Shown here one piece after another: positions 9,944-18,454 of a DNA stretch of 64,000 bases. The DNA comes from Thiorhodovibrio winogradskyi. Its GTDB lineage: Bacteria > Pseudomonadota > Gammaproteobacteria > Chromatiales > Chromatiaceae. The number at the start of each line of letters is the position of its first letter. The first letter of the stretch is position 1. The DNA lies in contig NZ_CP121472.1 of assembly GCF_036208045.1 (NCBI RefSeq), positions 4,103,531 through 4,167,530 of the forward strand, given 5' to 3'. A program made the translations under genes and the position numbers. Below the pieces are notes generated by a model that saw only the letters and a list, made by a program, of their open reading frames with translations, did no database searches and had not been told where the DNA came from.

Positions 9944-11170
9944 TCATTGAATGGCCAGCTTGGCGATTCCATGGAGATTGGCCGGCCAGTCCGATGTGTG
10001 CTCTGCTTTGAGAATCCGCTCGTTACCGGCTGCCGCGGGATCCGATAGATCCAGGTCGTGCACATCCAGATAGCGCCGACGCTTGGCGTCGAGAAAAACG
10101 CGCACCACCGGTTGGAGCAAATGATTGGAATTGGACTCCATCACCATGCCGATGCGTTGGCTGGCTAGCCGCACCAGGGTTCCGACAGGATAAATGCCGA
10201 CACAGCGGATGAAGTGCTGAACTAACTCAGAGTCCACATGATAGTGACTCCATTCGAGCAGCTTGCGCAGCGCCAGGCTCGGCTCCATCCCCTGATGATA
10301 GACACGATCGGATGTTATCGCATCGTAGATATCCACGATGGCCGCCATCCTGCCAAATTGGGAGATGGCCTCACCAGCTTTCCTGTTCGGGTAACCGCTG
10401 CCATCCATGCGTTCATGGTGCTCGGCGGCCACTTGCAAGCTCGCGGGTGAAATACCGGGCGCGGCATTCAGCAAGCGTTCAGTGTGCTCCACATGCTCCT
10501 GCATGATCTTGAGCTCATGCTCCGTCAAACGCTCCGGCTTATTGAGAATATCGCTTGGAACCAGCGTCTTGCCAATGTCATGCAAGAGCGCGCCAGTGCC
10601 GATCTCATGGAGCACGTCCCGTTCCAAGCCGAGACTACGACCAAAGGCGATCATCAAGACAGCCACATTCACGGAATGCTCGAAGGTGTAGCGGTCGCGG
10701 CGGCGGATACGCTGCAGGCCAAGCAAGGCGTGCTGGTTGCGGAAAATAGAATCCGTCATTTCCGTCAGCATTGGCGCCGTTTGCTCCAGATCGAGCTGCT
10801 GACCCAGGCGAAGATCGGACATCAGGCCATTGATCACCGAGACAGCCTGCCGCAGAACCCACTCCGCTCGCGCGCGCTCTTCGTGCAATGGAACCTCGGT
10901 CAGTTCATCGGCTTGATTCTCGACAATGGCACCGATCTCGTCATCGAGTTCTTGCTCGACTTCCTGCTGGGTGCGCGCGTCGGCAACATCCGAACCCTTC
11001 TCGGTATCGATATAGAGTTCCCTAACACCCGTCTTACGAATCTTGGCAATGACCGCGTGATTCTTGACAGCGAATCTACTACTCAGAAACGCATGGTCCA
11101 ACCACCCACAATTGAGATCATGGATGTACATGCCTGGGCGAAGCTGTTCGGTAAGGATTTTCTTGATCAT
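9944..11170 (-). CDS. HD-GYP domain cyclic di-GMP phosphodiesterase with DUF3391 N-terminus
   Basis: A 408-residue protein. The first ~130 residues match the DUF3391 type (LRPGMYIHDLNCGWLDHAF..., LYIDTEKG). An HD-GYP domain follows with HSVNVAVL, LLHDIGKTLVPSDILNK, the distal HHERMDGSGYP motif and IVDIYDAITSDR. All metal-binding residues expected for a c-di-GMP to pGpG/GMP hydrolase are visible. No receiver or membrane segment is present, so it should be cytoplasmic. With the GGDEF protein at 3611, the window carries both synthesis and breakdown of c-di-GMP, though the two genes are not linked in an operon. Confidence 0.92.
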   Translation of the reverse strand: MIKKILTEQLRPGMYIHDLNCGWLDHAFLSSRFAVKNHAVIAKIRKTGVRELYIDTEKGSDVADARTQQEVEQELDDEIGAIVENQADELTEVPLHEERARAEWVLRQAVSVINGLMSDLRLGQQLDLEQTAPMLTEMTDSIFRNQHALLGLQRIRRRDRYTFEHSVNVAVLMIAFGRSLGLERDVLHEIGTGALLHDIGKTLVPSDILNKPERLTEHELKIMQEHVEHTERLLNAAPGISPASLQVAAEHHERMDGSGYPNRKAGEAISQFGRMAAIVDIYDAITSDRVYHQGMEPSLALRKLLEWSHYHVDSELVQHFIRCVGIYPVGTLVRLASQRIGMVMESNSNHLLQPVVRVFLDAKRRRYLDVHDLDLSDPAAAGNERILKAEHTSDWPANLHGIAKLAIQ

Positions 11171-11457
11171 TGCACACCAGAGGGCGGATAGAGATCGTCA
11201 TCGCCATCAACCAATGTCGCCAATCCTACACGAAAACCTAAAACTCCAACCACTGCTTTTCGTCAGTTAACCAGGATTCCTCCCTCTTTTATGTGTTTTT
11301 TTTACGCGCAAAAGATGCTAACCTATTGTCATTCAAGGTCAACAATCAGCACCGCCAGGGTTTTGGGATTGGAATCCGCGTTTCACCAGAGCTGAACTCT
11401 GCAGCGCTCGGATTATCAGATATGTGGCCATCAAACTGGCCTGTTTGGATCGGGTGA

Positions 11458-12963
11458 TCACTCCAGCGCGTCATCCCCCACGCAAGGATGCTGTTCGATT
11501 CCCGCCTCAGCCATGGCCACGGCGCGGAAAATGGCCCGGCCCTTGTTCATGGTTTCCTTCCACTCCAACTCCGGGACTGAATCCGCCACCACGCCGGCAC
11601 CGGCCTGGATGTGCAACTCACCATCCTTGATCACCGCCGTGCGAATGGCGATAGCCGTGTCCATGTTGCCATTGAAGCCGATGTAACCCACGGCGCCTGA
11701 GTAAATGCCGCGCTTGACGGGTTCCAGTTCGTCAATGATCTCCATGGCGCGAATCTTGGGTGCGCCAGACACAGTGCCGGCCGGGAAGGTGGCGCGCAGC
11801 ACATCCATGGCCGTCATGCCCGCGCGCAGCTGGCCAGTCACATTGGAGACAATGTGCATCACATGGGAGTAGCGTTCGACCATCATCTGGTCGGTCATCC
11901 GCACCGAGCCCACTTCCGCCACCCGGCCGCAGTCGTTGCGCCCGAGGTCGATCAGCATCAGATGTTCGGCCAATTCCTTGGGGTCGGCCAGGAGCTCGGC
12001 CTCGAGCTCGCGGTCTTCCTCCTCGGTATAGCCACGCCGACGCGTACCGGCAATGGGACGCACAGTGACCACGCCGTCCTCGAGCCGGGTCAGGATCTCG
12101 GGCGAGGAGCCGACGATCTGGAACCCGCCGAGGTCGAGAAAATACATATAGGGCGAGGGGTTCAGACCGCGCAAGGCCCGGTACAGGTCGAGCGGACGGG
12201 CACCATAGGGAATGGACAGCCGCTGCGAGAGCACCACCTGCATGCAGTCGCCAGCGAGGATATAGTCCTTGATGCGCGTGACCGCCTGTTCGAACCCCGT
12301 CTGGCTGAAGCCAGAGACAAAATCCTGTTCGCTGATGCGCCGTGCTTGCTCCGTCGGATGCCGGGGCGCGCCGCGCTGCATGCGCGACACCAACGCCTGG
12401 ATGCGGGCATGGCCGCTGGCGAGATCATCGCCGGCATCCGGATTTAGATGCACAATCATGTAGATGCGACCACGCAGGTTGTCGAACACGACCACCTCCT
12501 CGGACAGCATCAGCAGAATATCCGGCGTGCCAAGCTGATCAGGATTTGGGCACTCGCGCAGCCGTGGCTCAATGTAACGGATACTGTCGTAGCCGAAATA
12601 ACCAACCAAACCACCGGCAAAACGCGGCATTTCCGGATGCTCGGCGACACGGAAGCGCTGCTGGAAGGACTCGATCCAGGCCAGCGGATCCTCGGTCTCG
12701 ATCTCCTCGACCAACTGGCCATCGCGTTCGATGCGCAGAGTGCGTCCAAACACCTTGAGCAAGGTACGGCACGGCAGGCCAATAATTGAATAGCGGCCCC
12801 ACTTCTCCCCGCCCTGCACCGACTCGAACAGATAGGAATAAGGCCCCTCGGCCAGCTTGAGGTAGCAGCTCAGCGGGGTATCGAGATCGGCCAGGACCTC
12901 GCAAACCAGCGGGATACGGTTATAGCCCCGGGCCACCAGGGCGCGATAGTGCTCGGGCGTCAT
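11458..12963 (-). CDS. trpE: Anthranilate synthase component I
   Basis: 501 residues, starting at ATG 12963, which overlaps the gph stop in ATGA. It has the N-terminal regulatory domain ([25 protein letters not shown]) that carries the tryptophan feedback site, and the chorismate-binding core. The core shows the signatures [49 protein letters not shown] and [10 protein letters not shown]. It makes anthranilate from chorismate with glutamine-derived ammonia from TrpG. trpG is not in the visible neighbourhood downstream. Order rpe-gph-trpE is a known gammaproteobacterial linkage. Confidence 0.96.
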   Translation of the reverse strand: MTPEHYRALVARGYNRIPLVCEVLADLDTPLSCYLKLAEGPYSYLFESVQGGEKWGRYSIIGLPCRTLLKVFGRTLRIERDGQLVEEIETEDPLAWIESFQQRFRVAEHPEMPRFAGGLVGYFGYDSIRYIEPRLRECPNPDQLGTPDILLMLSEEVVVFDNLRGRIYMIVHLNPDAGDDLASGHARIQALVSRMQRGAPRHPTEQARRISEQDFVSGFSQTGFEQAVTRIKDYILAGDCMQVVLSQRLSIPYGARPLDLYRALRGLNPSPYMYFLDLGGFQIVGSSPEILTRLEDGVVTVRPIAGTRRRGYTEEEDRELEAELLADPKELAEHLMLIDLGRNDCGRVAEVGSVRMTDQMMVERYSHVMHIVSNVTGQLRAGMTAMDVLRATFPAGTVSGAPKIRAMEIIDELEPVKRGIYSGAVGYIGFNGNMDTAIAIRTAVIKDGELHIQAGAGVVADSVPELEWKETMNKGRAIFRAVAMAEAGIEQHPCVGDDALE

Positions 12964-13649
12964 GGGTGTTGTTGGGCCAGCAGACCGGCCAGTTCCGGCA
13001 AGGCGTCGATGACGGCATCCGGCTGGGCGTCGCGAATATCCTGGCCATGATTGTAGCCATAGCTCATGCACACAATGAAAAAGCCAGCGGCGCGCGCCGC
13101 TTTCACATCGCTGATGGAGTCGCCCACCATCAGCGCCTGACTCGGCTCGACCCGAAAATGCTCGGCCGCGTGCAGCAATGGCAAGGCGCTGGGCTTTTTC
13201 TCCGGCAGGCTGTCGCCACTGATGACGATTTCAAACAGGCCACGCAGATCGAAATGGGTCAGTAAGGGCTCGGTAAAACAGGCGGCCTTATTGGTCACAC
13301 AGCCCAGCCGATACCCTTGGGCGCGCAGCCAGCCGAGCCCCTCGCGCACACCAGGATAAAGCACCGAGTTCTGGTGGGTGTGCTGGGCGTAAAGCTCGAC
13401 AAAGATGGGATAAGCCCGGGCGAAGTCCTCGGCACCGGGCCGGCCATCAAGTGAGCCGGCCAGCGCGCGGGAGACCAGCCGTTCGACGCCATTGCCCACC
13501 CAGTTGCGCACCGCCTGCTCGCCCCGGGGTGGGCGCCCAAGCTCGTGCATCATTTGATCGACACAGTAGGTCAGGTCCGGCACGCTGTCGATCAGGGTGC
13601 CGTCGAGGTCGACCAGCACCAGGCCGGGGCGAAAGCTGTTGGGCAACAT
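12960..13649 (-). CDS. gph: Phosphoglycolate phosphatase
   Basis: 229 residues of the HAD superfamily: motif [12 protein letters not shown], motif II in GCVTNK, the motif III lysine in [12 protein letters not shown], and motif [15 protein letters not shown]. It removes phosphate from 2-phosphoglycolate. In an autotroph with RuBisCO this clears the oxygenase product, which fits its place next to rpe of the Calvin/pentose-phosphate pathway. The start at 13649 is chosen because the upstream extension is out of family. It overlaps trpE by four bases. Confidence 0.95.
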   Translation of the reverse strand: MLPNSFRPGLVLVDLDGTLIDSVPDLTYCVDQMMHELGRPPRGEQAVRNWVGNGVERLVSRALAGSLDGRPGAEDFARAYPIFVELYAQHTHQNSVLYPGVREGLGWLRAQGYRLGCVTNKAACFTEPLLTHFDLRGLFEIVISGDSLPEKKPSALPLLHAAEHFRVEPSQALMVGDSISDVKAARAAGFFIVCMSYGYNHGQDIRDAQPDAVIDALPELAGLLAQQHP

Positions 13650-13692
13650 GGCTTGGTTGGCGGCAACAGGGGGAAACGTCAAGGCCCGCTGC

Positions 13693-14388
13693 TCAGCTGG
13701 CCTTGGCCAACTCGTCGCGCATCTTGGCGATGATGCTGTCGTAGCGGTTGGGGTCGCTGTCCGAGCCCTTGCCGAAGATGCCCGAGCCAGAGACAAAAGT
13801 ATCAGCCCCGGCGGCCTTGATCTCGCCGATATTATCGGCTTTCACGCCGCCGTCGATCTCCAGGCGAATCTCCCGCCCGCTGGCCTTGATGAGATCACGT
13901 GCCTGGCGCAATTTGGTCAGTGCCGAGGGGATGAAGCTCTGACCACCAAAGCCCGGATTGACCGACATCAGCAAAATCATGTCGATGCGCTCCATCACAT
14001 ACTCCAGCGCATCCAGGGGCGTGGCCGGATTGAACACCAGCCCCGCCTTGCAACCCTCTGACTGGATGAGCTGGAGCGTGCGGTCGATATGCTCGCTGGC
14101 CTCGGGGTGGAAGGTGATATAGGTCGCGCCCGCGGCGGCGAAGTCACCAACGATGCGATCAACCGGCTTCACCATCAAGTGGACGTCAATGGGCGCGGTC
14201 ACGCCATGCTTGCGTAGTGCCTCGCACACCAGCGGGCCGATGGTCAGGTTGGGAACATAATGATTGTCCATCACATCGAAATGCACAATGTCCGCGCCGG
14301 CGGCAAGGACGTTGTCGACCTCCTCGCCCAGCCGGGCAAAGTTGGCGGACAAAATGGAGGGAGCGATCAGATCGGCAAGAGGGGCCAT
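13693..14388 (-). CDS. rpe: Ribulose-phosphate 3-epimerase
   Basis: 231 residues of the TIM-barrel family starting [20 protein letters not shown]. The signatures [38 protein letters not shown] and LEIDGGVK include the metal-binding His/Asp residues. It interconverts ribulose-5-phosphate and xylulose-5-phosphate in the Calvin and pentose-phosphate cycles. The start ATG at 14388 follows a GGAGA ribosome-binding site. First gene of the rpe-gph-trpE run; 43 bases separate it from gph. Confidence 0.97.
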   Translation of the reverse strand: MAPLADLIAPSILSANFARLGEEVDNVLAAGADIVHFDVMDNHYVPNLTIGPLVCEALRKHGVTAPIDVHLMVKPVDRIVGDFAAAGATYITFHPEASEHIDRTLQLIQSEGCKAGLVFNPATPLDALEYVMERIDMILLMSVNPGFGGQSFIPSALTKLRQARDLIKASGREIRLEIDGGVKADNIGEIKAAGADTFVSGSGIFGKGSDSDPNRYDSIIAKMRDELAKAS

Positions 14389-15256
14389 GACGAGATCTCC
14401 GCGGCTATTTGGAGTAAGAGTGAGTGGGTGCAATTGGCGGGCATTAAGACGACGGACCGCCAGATCGCGGTCTCGCGTCAAACATTCAGGGACAAATCAG
14501 AATCCGCTACTTTACCTGATTGCCGCCGGCTTTTCATCCGCGCGCTAGTGCGAGCAGCCCTGACGCACGCCCCTTGCGGCGGCTAACAACGACGGCAGCT
14601 GCCCGGGGTTGGTCGAATATCGGCTTCTGGCGCGGTGCAAAGTGGACATTGGCGTGATCATAACAGCGCATCAAGGAGCGCATCATGGCGGCTGCAAACC
14701 CAGCAATTCCAAATGTCGTTTTCCAGCACCCGGTTGTTGACCCGGTGATCAGTAGACGCCGCCATCTTGGCGCGTCATGAAGCGGCTGGAAGCCGCTTCT
14801 AACCAGATGAAACACCCAAATTTGGAATTACTGGCAAACCCGCTGGACAACAAGCACACGCCGCCTGCACCCCAAGCTCGCCGAACAGCCCTACCGGTTC
14901 CTTGCAGAAGAGACAGAACTCACCCTTCCTGACAGCCTTCGCGTGCCATGCGACCGCGCATCTAGTGCAGTGTCGTCAAACCCTAGCACTCAGTCTGCCC
15001 AACCTCGAGCCAGCCTAATTAATAGTAATGCGACCGAATAGCATTTACTTTCTTGATGTACTCGTCTAAGATCTTCTCTCAGATGCTGATGGATGCCGGC
15101 TCCGACCCGTCAACTCATTCCACCCGGCTTGTTCGATACCTGCTGAAGACGGGGAGCAGGGTGCCGTCGCCTTGTCAGCATTCATCACCAACATCCAGTC
15201 TCGGTGCCCGTTAAACCTCGACTTGCTGGTCGTCTTTACTCAATCAGGAGAATGAT
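14389..15256. other. 868-base intergenic region with a MITE-like repeat
   Basis: Divergent promoter space between rpe (minus) and a periplasmic protein gene (plus). The only structure I can define is the repeat at 14700-14834. The rest (14840-15250) shows no convincing ORF; it should contain the promoter of the 15257 gene, but no clear -35/-10 pair is claimed. Confidence 0.5.
14700..14834. repeat. MITE-like repeat, complete copy (135 bp)
   Basis: Bounded by ~15-base terminal inverted repeats: CCAGCAATTCCAAAT at the left, and at the right the complement CCAGTAATTCCAAAT. It contains a perfect internal hairpin GAAGCGGCT/AGCCGCTTC near 14780-14800 and a CAGTAGAC block. The same architecture recurs at 56004-56124 and in part at 7101-7165. 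No coding capacity. Confidence 0.75.
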
Positions 15257-15574
15257 ATGCGCCTCAGTGTTTTTTCCTCCCTGCTCGCAAGCACACTGCT
15301 GACCGCCACCGCAGCCTTTGCTCACACTCCACTCTGCGCCTGCTATGACATGGGCGACGGCACCGTCCTGTGTGAAGGTGGCTTTTCAGATGGTTCCTCC
15401 GCCTCCGGCGTCGGCATCATGGTTGTCGACACCAAGGGCAACAGCCTGATCGAGGGCGAGATGAGCGAGGACAGCGAATTCGAGTTCGACAAGCCGGAAG
15501 GCGAATACAGCGTGGTCTTCGACGCCGGCCCCGGTCACAGCATCGAGATCAACGGCAAGGATATCCTCGAGTAA
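15257..15574 (+). CDS. Small secreted periplasmic protein of unknown function
   Basis: 105 residues starting MRLSVFSSLLASTLLTATAAFA, a clear Sec signal peptide with cleavage after AFA. The mature part is acidic with three Cys (LCACYDM, VLCEGG) and a beta-rich C-terminus (KPEGEYSVVFDAGPGHSIEING). This resembles a carboxypeptidase-regulatory-like or metal-binding beta domain. An AGGAG site precedes the ATG. It is followed after ~95 bases by a DUF4198 protein with the same kind of signal peptide, suggesting a two-gene unit. No family is assigned with confidence. Confidence 0.8.
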   Translation: MRLSVFSSLLASTLLTATAAFAHTPLCACYDMGDGTVLCEGGFSDGSSASGVGIMVVDTKGNSLIEGEMSEDSEFEFDKPEGEYSVVFDAGPGHSIEINGKDILE

Positions 15575-15669
15575 CGACCCACACGTAAAGGCTTTTGCGT
15601 TCCTTTCCGATTCTCTTTTTATCCATGCAATACATCTCTATCCGCCCATCTTTAACCAGGAGACCATCC

Positions 15670-16476
15670 GTGACGCTTAAAACTGCTCTGCTCACCGCGA
15701 CCGCAGCCGCCACCCTCAGCACCGGCGTCGCCCAAGCCCATTTTCAACTCCTCTACACGCCAGAGGTCATGCTCGAGCAACCCGGTAACATCAATTTCAA
15801 GCTGGTTTTCGGTCACCCGATGGAAAACGGCCATGTGATGGACATGGGCGAACCGGAAGACTTTTTCGTCATCTTCAAGGGCGAGAAGACCGACCTCATG
15901 GGGAGCCTCAAACCCATCACCTGGAAAGGTGGCCATAACGAGGCGAAAGCCTACGAGGCGAGCTATAAGGTTCGCCGCAATGGCGATTATAGTTTCGTGC
16001 TGGTCCCCGCCCCCTACTATGAAGAAAGCGAGGACGTGTATATTCAACAAATCACCAAGGCCATCATCAACAAGGGCGGCATGCCAACCGGTTGGAACAA
16101 GCCACTCGGCCTGAAAACAGAAATCATTCCTTTAAACAAGCCCTATCAGGTCTACGCCGGCGGCACTTTCAGCGGTCAACTGCTACGCGATGGCAAGCCA
16201 GTCCCGGGTGTGGAATGCGAGATCGAGTACATCAACACCGAGATCGACATGGCGGCCAATGCCTCCTCGGCCGAATCCAAAGGCGATGTGCCCGCAACCG
16301 CTGTTGTCGCCATCACCGATGCCGATGGTGAGTTTACCTTTGGCATTCCAGGACCCGGGGTCTGGGGCTTCGCCTGCCTGGGTTCGGGTCCGGACAACGA
16401 GCATGAGGGCAAGGAGTTATCCCAGGACGCTGTGCTCTGGATCAATGCCAGCACGCTCAACACCGGCCAGGATTGA
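15670..16476 (+). CDS. DUF4198-family periplasmic protein (possible metal-uptake accessory)
   Basis: The GTG at 15670 has CCAGGAGA directly upstream and begins a signal peptide (TALLTATAAATLSTGVAQA); the longer ORF from 15595 would bury it. The 268-residue product starts after cleavage with AHFQLLYTP, the usual His-first mature end of DUF4198 proteins. It continues with FGHPMENGHVMDM and a GVWGFACLGSG C-terminal beta domain. Relatives are often encoded near Ni/Co (CbiMNQO-type) transporters, and the N-terminal His can bind metal. Here the nearest metal genes are the P1B-6 ATPase operon 180 bases downstream; a link is suggestive only. Confidence 0.75.
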   Translation: MTLKTALLTATAAATLSTGVAQAHFQLLYTPEVMLEQPGNINFKLVFGHPMENGHVMDMGEPEDFFVIFKGEKTDLMGSLKPITWKGGHNEAKAYEASYKVRRNGDYSFVLVPAPYYEESEDVYIQQITKAIINKGGMPTGWNKPLGLKTEIIPLNKPYQVYAGGTFSGQLLRDGKPVPGVECEIEYINTEIDMAANASSAESKGDVPATAVVAITDADGEFTFGIPGPGVWGFACLGSGPDNEHEGKELSQDAVLWINASTLNTGQD

Positions 16477-16652
16477 TCCAAACCCTGGCGTTGGTCGGCC
16501 CGAGTCGCCGCCGGCGATGGCTGGGGATGATGGCTCGGGCGGCTTGAGTCAAGCTTGCTATCAACAATCATTCTTGTTATTTTTCGCATCAGAGCAATCC
16601 GACACCGACCAAGCGGTCCGTATTGACAAAATTGCATCGGGAGACACCCGCA

Positions 16653-17297
16653 ATGAGCGAGCATTCATCAGGCTGCCCGCCTGAGCACTCCGAATCCAAG
16701 GCCACGCTCGGTCCCGAGCCTAGCGCCGCTTCCCAGACGCGGGCCCAACCTGGCCCTGGACAAGCCACCTTCTCTCCGCACAACGGTCACCACCCGCATC
16801 CAGGGTATGGCTATCCGGGTAATCCACCGCATCCCGGCGAGCTGCCGCCGCATGCCGTCGGGGCTCCCGGATACCTGCCTCCCGGATATAGCCCTCCCGG
16901 ATACCAGCCTCCCGGATACCAGACCCATCCCACTTATCCTGGCTGGGCCACACCGGCGGCTCCGGGCGCGCCCTATCCGAACGATCCCTATCATGCCCCC
17001 TATCCCGGTCATTCCTATTCTTCCGGCCATCAGTCAGACCATCAGGCCAGCGGGCACCAGGGCCACGGCCAACGTAACGGCATGTCCGAGTTCATCGAGG
17101 AAATCGCCAGCGGCGGCAACGGGCTGAACAGTCTTGGGCGGCTATTGAATTTCGAGGATACCGACTTCTGGAAAGGCGCCTTGGTCGGCGCCGCGGCGGT
17201 GATGCTGCTGAGTAACGATGGGGTGCGGAATCTGCTGTTCGGCGGTGGCAAGTCAGATGCTGACAAGGCGGCCGCGCCCGCGGAGACGGACACATGA
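16653..17297 (+). CDS. Pro/Gly/Tyr-rich protein with C-terminal glycine-zipper membrane helix (candidate ferrosome protein)
   Basis: 214 residues; ATG 16653 with GGGAGA upstream. Residues ~40-140 are low-complexity, rich in His, Pro, Gly and Tyr, with tandem PPGY units. The C-terminal third (EFIEEIASGGNGLNSLGRLLNF, then FWKGALVGAAAVMLLSNDGVRNLLFGG) has one glycine-zipper transmembrane helix. The same C-terminal layout recurs in the protein at 17932, so these are paralogues. It overlaps the next gene in ATGA. As first gene of an operon ending in a P1B-6-type ATPase, it is best explained as a ferrosome-associated membrane protein; that role is inference. Confidence 0.75.
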   Translation: MSEHSSGCPPEHSESKATLGPEPSAASQTRAQPGPGQATFSPHNGHHPHPGYGYPGNPPHPGELPPHAVGAPGYLPPGYSPPGYQPPGYQTHPTYPGWATPAAPGAPYPNDPYHAPYPGHSYSSGHQSDHQASGHQGHGQRNGMSEFIEEIASGGNGLNSLGRLLNFEDTDFWKGALVGAAAVMLLSNDGVRNLLFGGGKSDADKAAAPAETDT

Positions 17298-17728
17298 CCC
17301 AGCCACCGAATTTTCCCCACCAACCCAGCCCAGTTCAAACCACACAGGGCCAACCCATGCAGGCGCCCTGCCCCGCCCCGCGTAATCTGTGCGCGGACTT
17401 AACACAAATGGCGATCATGGGCGCCGTGATCGGCGCCTCTGGCGCGGCTGGTCAGGAAATCCGCGCCCTGCAACTTAAGCAGCGCAGCGCACGCCAGGCG
17501 GTGCGCGAGACGCTGCGGGTGGCCGCCATCAGCGCAGCCGCCAGCGCGGTGGCCGGCGCCGCCGCGCACGCGGTCTCCAGCACCGGGCTGACCCGACTGG
17601 CGGTGCTGCTCGCGGCGGGCACCGCCGTGGTCTACGCGGCCGACAGTCGCGCGGCAGCGAGCCAGGCCGCCGCCACATCCAACCGAAACATACCGCCCCA
17701 ATCCGAACCCAAGAGAACACGCCGATGA
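17294..17728 (+). CDS. Small hydrophobic membrane protein of the candidate ferrosome operon
   Basis: 144 residues, ATG overlapping the previous stop (ATGA). Two Ala/Gly-rich hydrophobic segments are predicted: LTQMAIMGAVIGASGAAG and the longer stretch AISAAASAVAGAAAHAV...LAVLLAAGTAVVYAA, separated by a basic helix (LKQRSARQAVRETLRVA). GxxxG and small-residue spacing resembles proteins that pack in curved or organelle membranes. No enzyme motif. It overlaps the following gene by four bases, so translation is coupled. Confidence 0.75.
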   Translation: MTQPPNFPHQPSPVQTTQGQPMQAPCPAPRNLCADLTQMAIMGAVIGASGAAGQEIRALQLKQRSARQAVRETLRVAAISAAASAVAGAAAHAVSSTGLTRLAVLLAAGTAVVYAADSRAAASQAAATSNRNIPPQSEPKRTRR

Positions 17729-17925
17729 ACTCCTCTCAAGGGCCGCGGCGCCAACGCCACGGCATCAAGAAAAAACTGGTCGAGGGTGCCGGCGGACTGG
17801 TCGTCGGTGCCGCGCTGGTAGTCTTTTTGCGTGGTCTGAGCAAAAACCGCCGCCGTCAAGGCACCCAGACGACAGACAGCACGAGCCCGCCCACATCCTC
17901 TGCAACCCAAGCCAACAACGAGTAA
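17725..17925 (+). CDS. 66-residue single-span membrane protein of the candidate ferrosome operon
   Basis: A very short protein with a basic N-terminus (PRRQRHGIKKKLVEG), one glycine-zipper transmembrane helix (AGGLVVGAALVVFLRGL) and a Thr/Ser-rich tail. The ATG overlaps the previous stop, and the next ORF begins six bases after its stop. Codon use matches the neighbours and the coupling makes it a likely real gene despite its size. Confidence 0.7.
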   Translation: MNSSQGPRRQRHGIKKKLVEGAGGLVVGAALVVFLRGLSKNRRRQGTQTTDSTSPPTSSATQANNE

Positions 17926-17931
17926 GTCCCC

Positions 17932-18381
17932 ATGAACTATCCCCCCAATCCGAACGGCCCCAGCGGCATGCCCGGTCACGGCCATGATGGAGCACGCAAC
18001 AGCCCCGCGCCGGATCCAGTTCATTATGGCAGTGGCAATTTTCCCCCCAGCCATGGCAACTATAACGGCCATGGCAGCTATGGCAGCCATGGTGGCCAGC
18101 ATCCAGGCTATGGCCCCGGCGCCGACTGGCCACCCGGCATGGCGACGCGCCCTTACCAAAGCAACTCCTCCTGGTTGAATCTTTCCAACGACAGATTCAT
18201 CAAGGGCGCCCTCATTGGCGCCGCGGCCGCCTACCTGCTCACCAACGAGAGCGTCCAGCGCACCCTGATCAAAAGCGCCGTGCGCGCCTGGACACTGGTG
18301 CAAAGCGGTGTGGAGGAAGTCAAGGAACGCTTCCACGATGCCGAGGCCGAAGTCCAAGCCGAGGCCAACAAGGACGCCTGA
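17932..18381 (+). CDS. Gly/His/Tyr-rich glycine-zipper membrane protein, paralogue of the 16653 product
   Basis: 149 residues. The N-terminal 75 are low-complexity (repeated GHGSYGSHGG-like units, many His). The C-terminal half has LSNDRFIKGALIGAAAAYLLTNESVQRTLIKSAVRAW, matching FWKGALVGAAAVMLLSNDGVRNLLF in the first gene of the operon. It ends with a helical YtxH-like, charged segment (VEEVKERFHDAEAEVQAEA). The arrangement suggests a membrane-anchored coat or scaffold protein, with the His-rich arm a possible metal binder. Inference only; no characterised homologue is claimed. Confidence 0.75.
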   Translation: MNYPPNPNGPSGMPGHGHDGARNSPAPDPVHYGSGNFPPSHGNYNGHGSYGSHGGQHPGYGPGADWPPGMATRPYQSNSSWLNLSNDRFIKGALIGAAAAYLLTNESVQRTLIKSAVRAWTLVQSGVEEVKERFHDAEAEVQAEANKDA

Positions 18382-18454
18382 CATCCAGGACCGCCCGCTA
18401 CCGCGCCATCCCATTTTCCAACTTCACCCTTTACCCTTCGGCAACCGACCGGGC

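Noticed and set aside
14534-14815. 93-codon minus-strand ORF
   Set aside because: It lies across the MITE-like repeat and has no ribosome-binding site or family resemblance.
17294-17728. Magnetosome protein (MamC/Mms type) assignment for the small hydrophobic protein
   Set aside because: Only Ala/Gly-rich hydrophobicity is shared; no specific magnetosome motif and no mam genes nearby.
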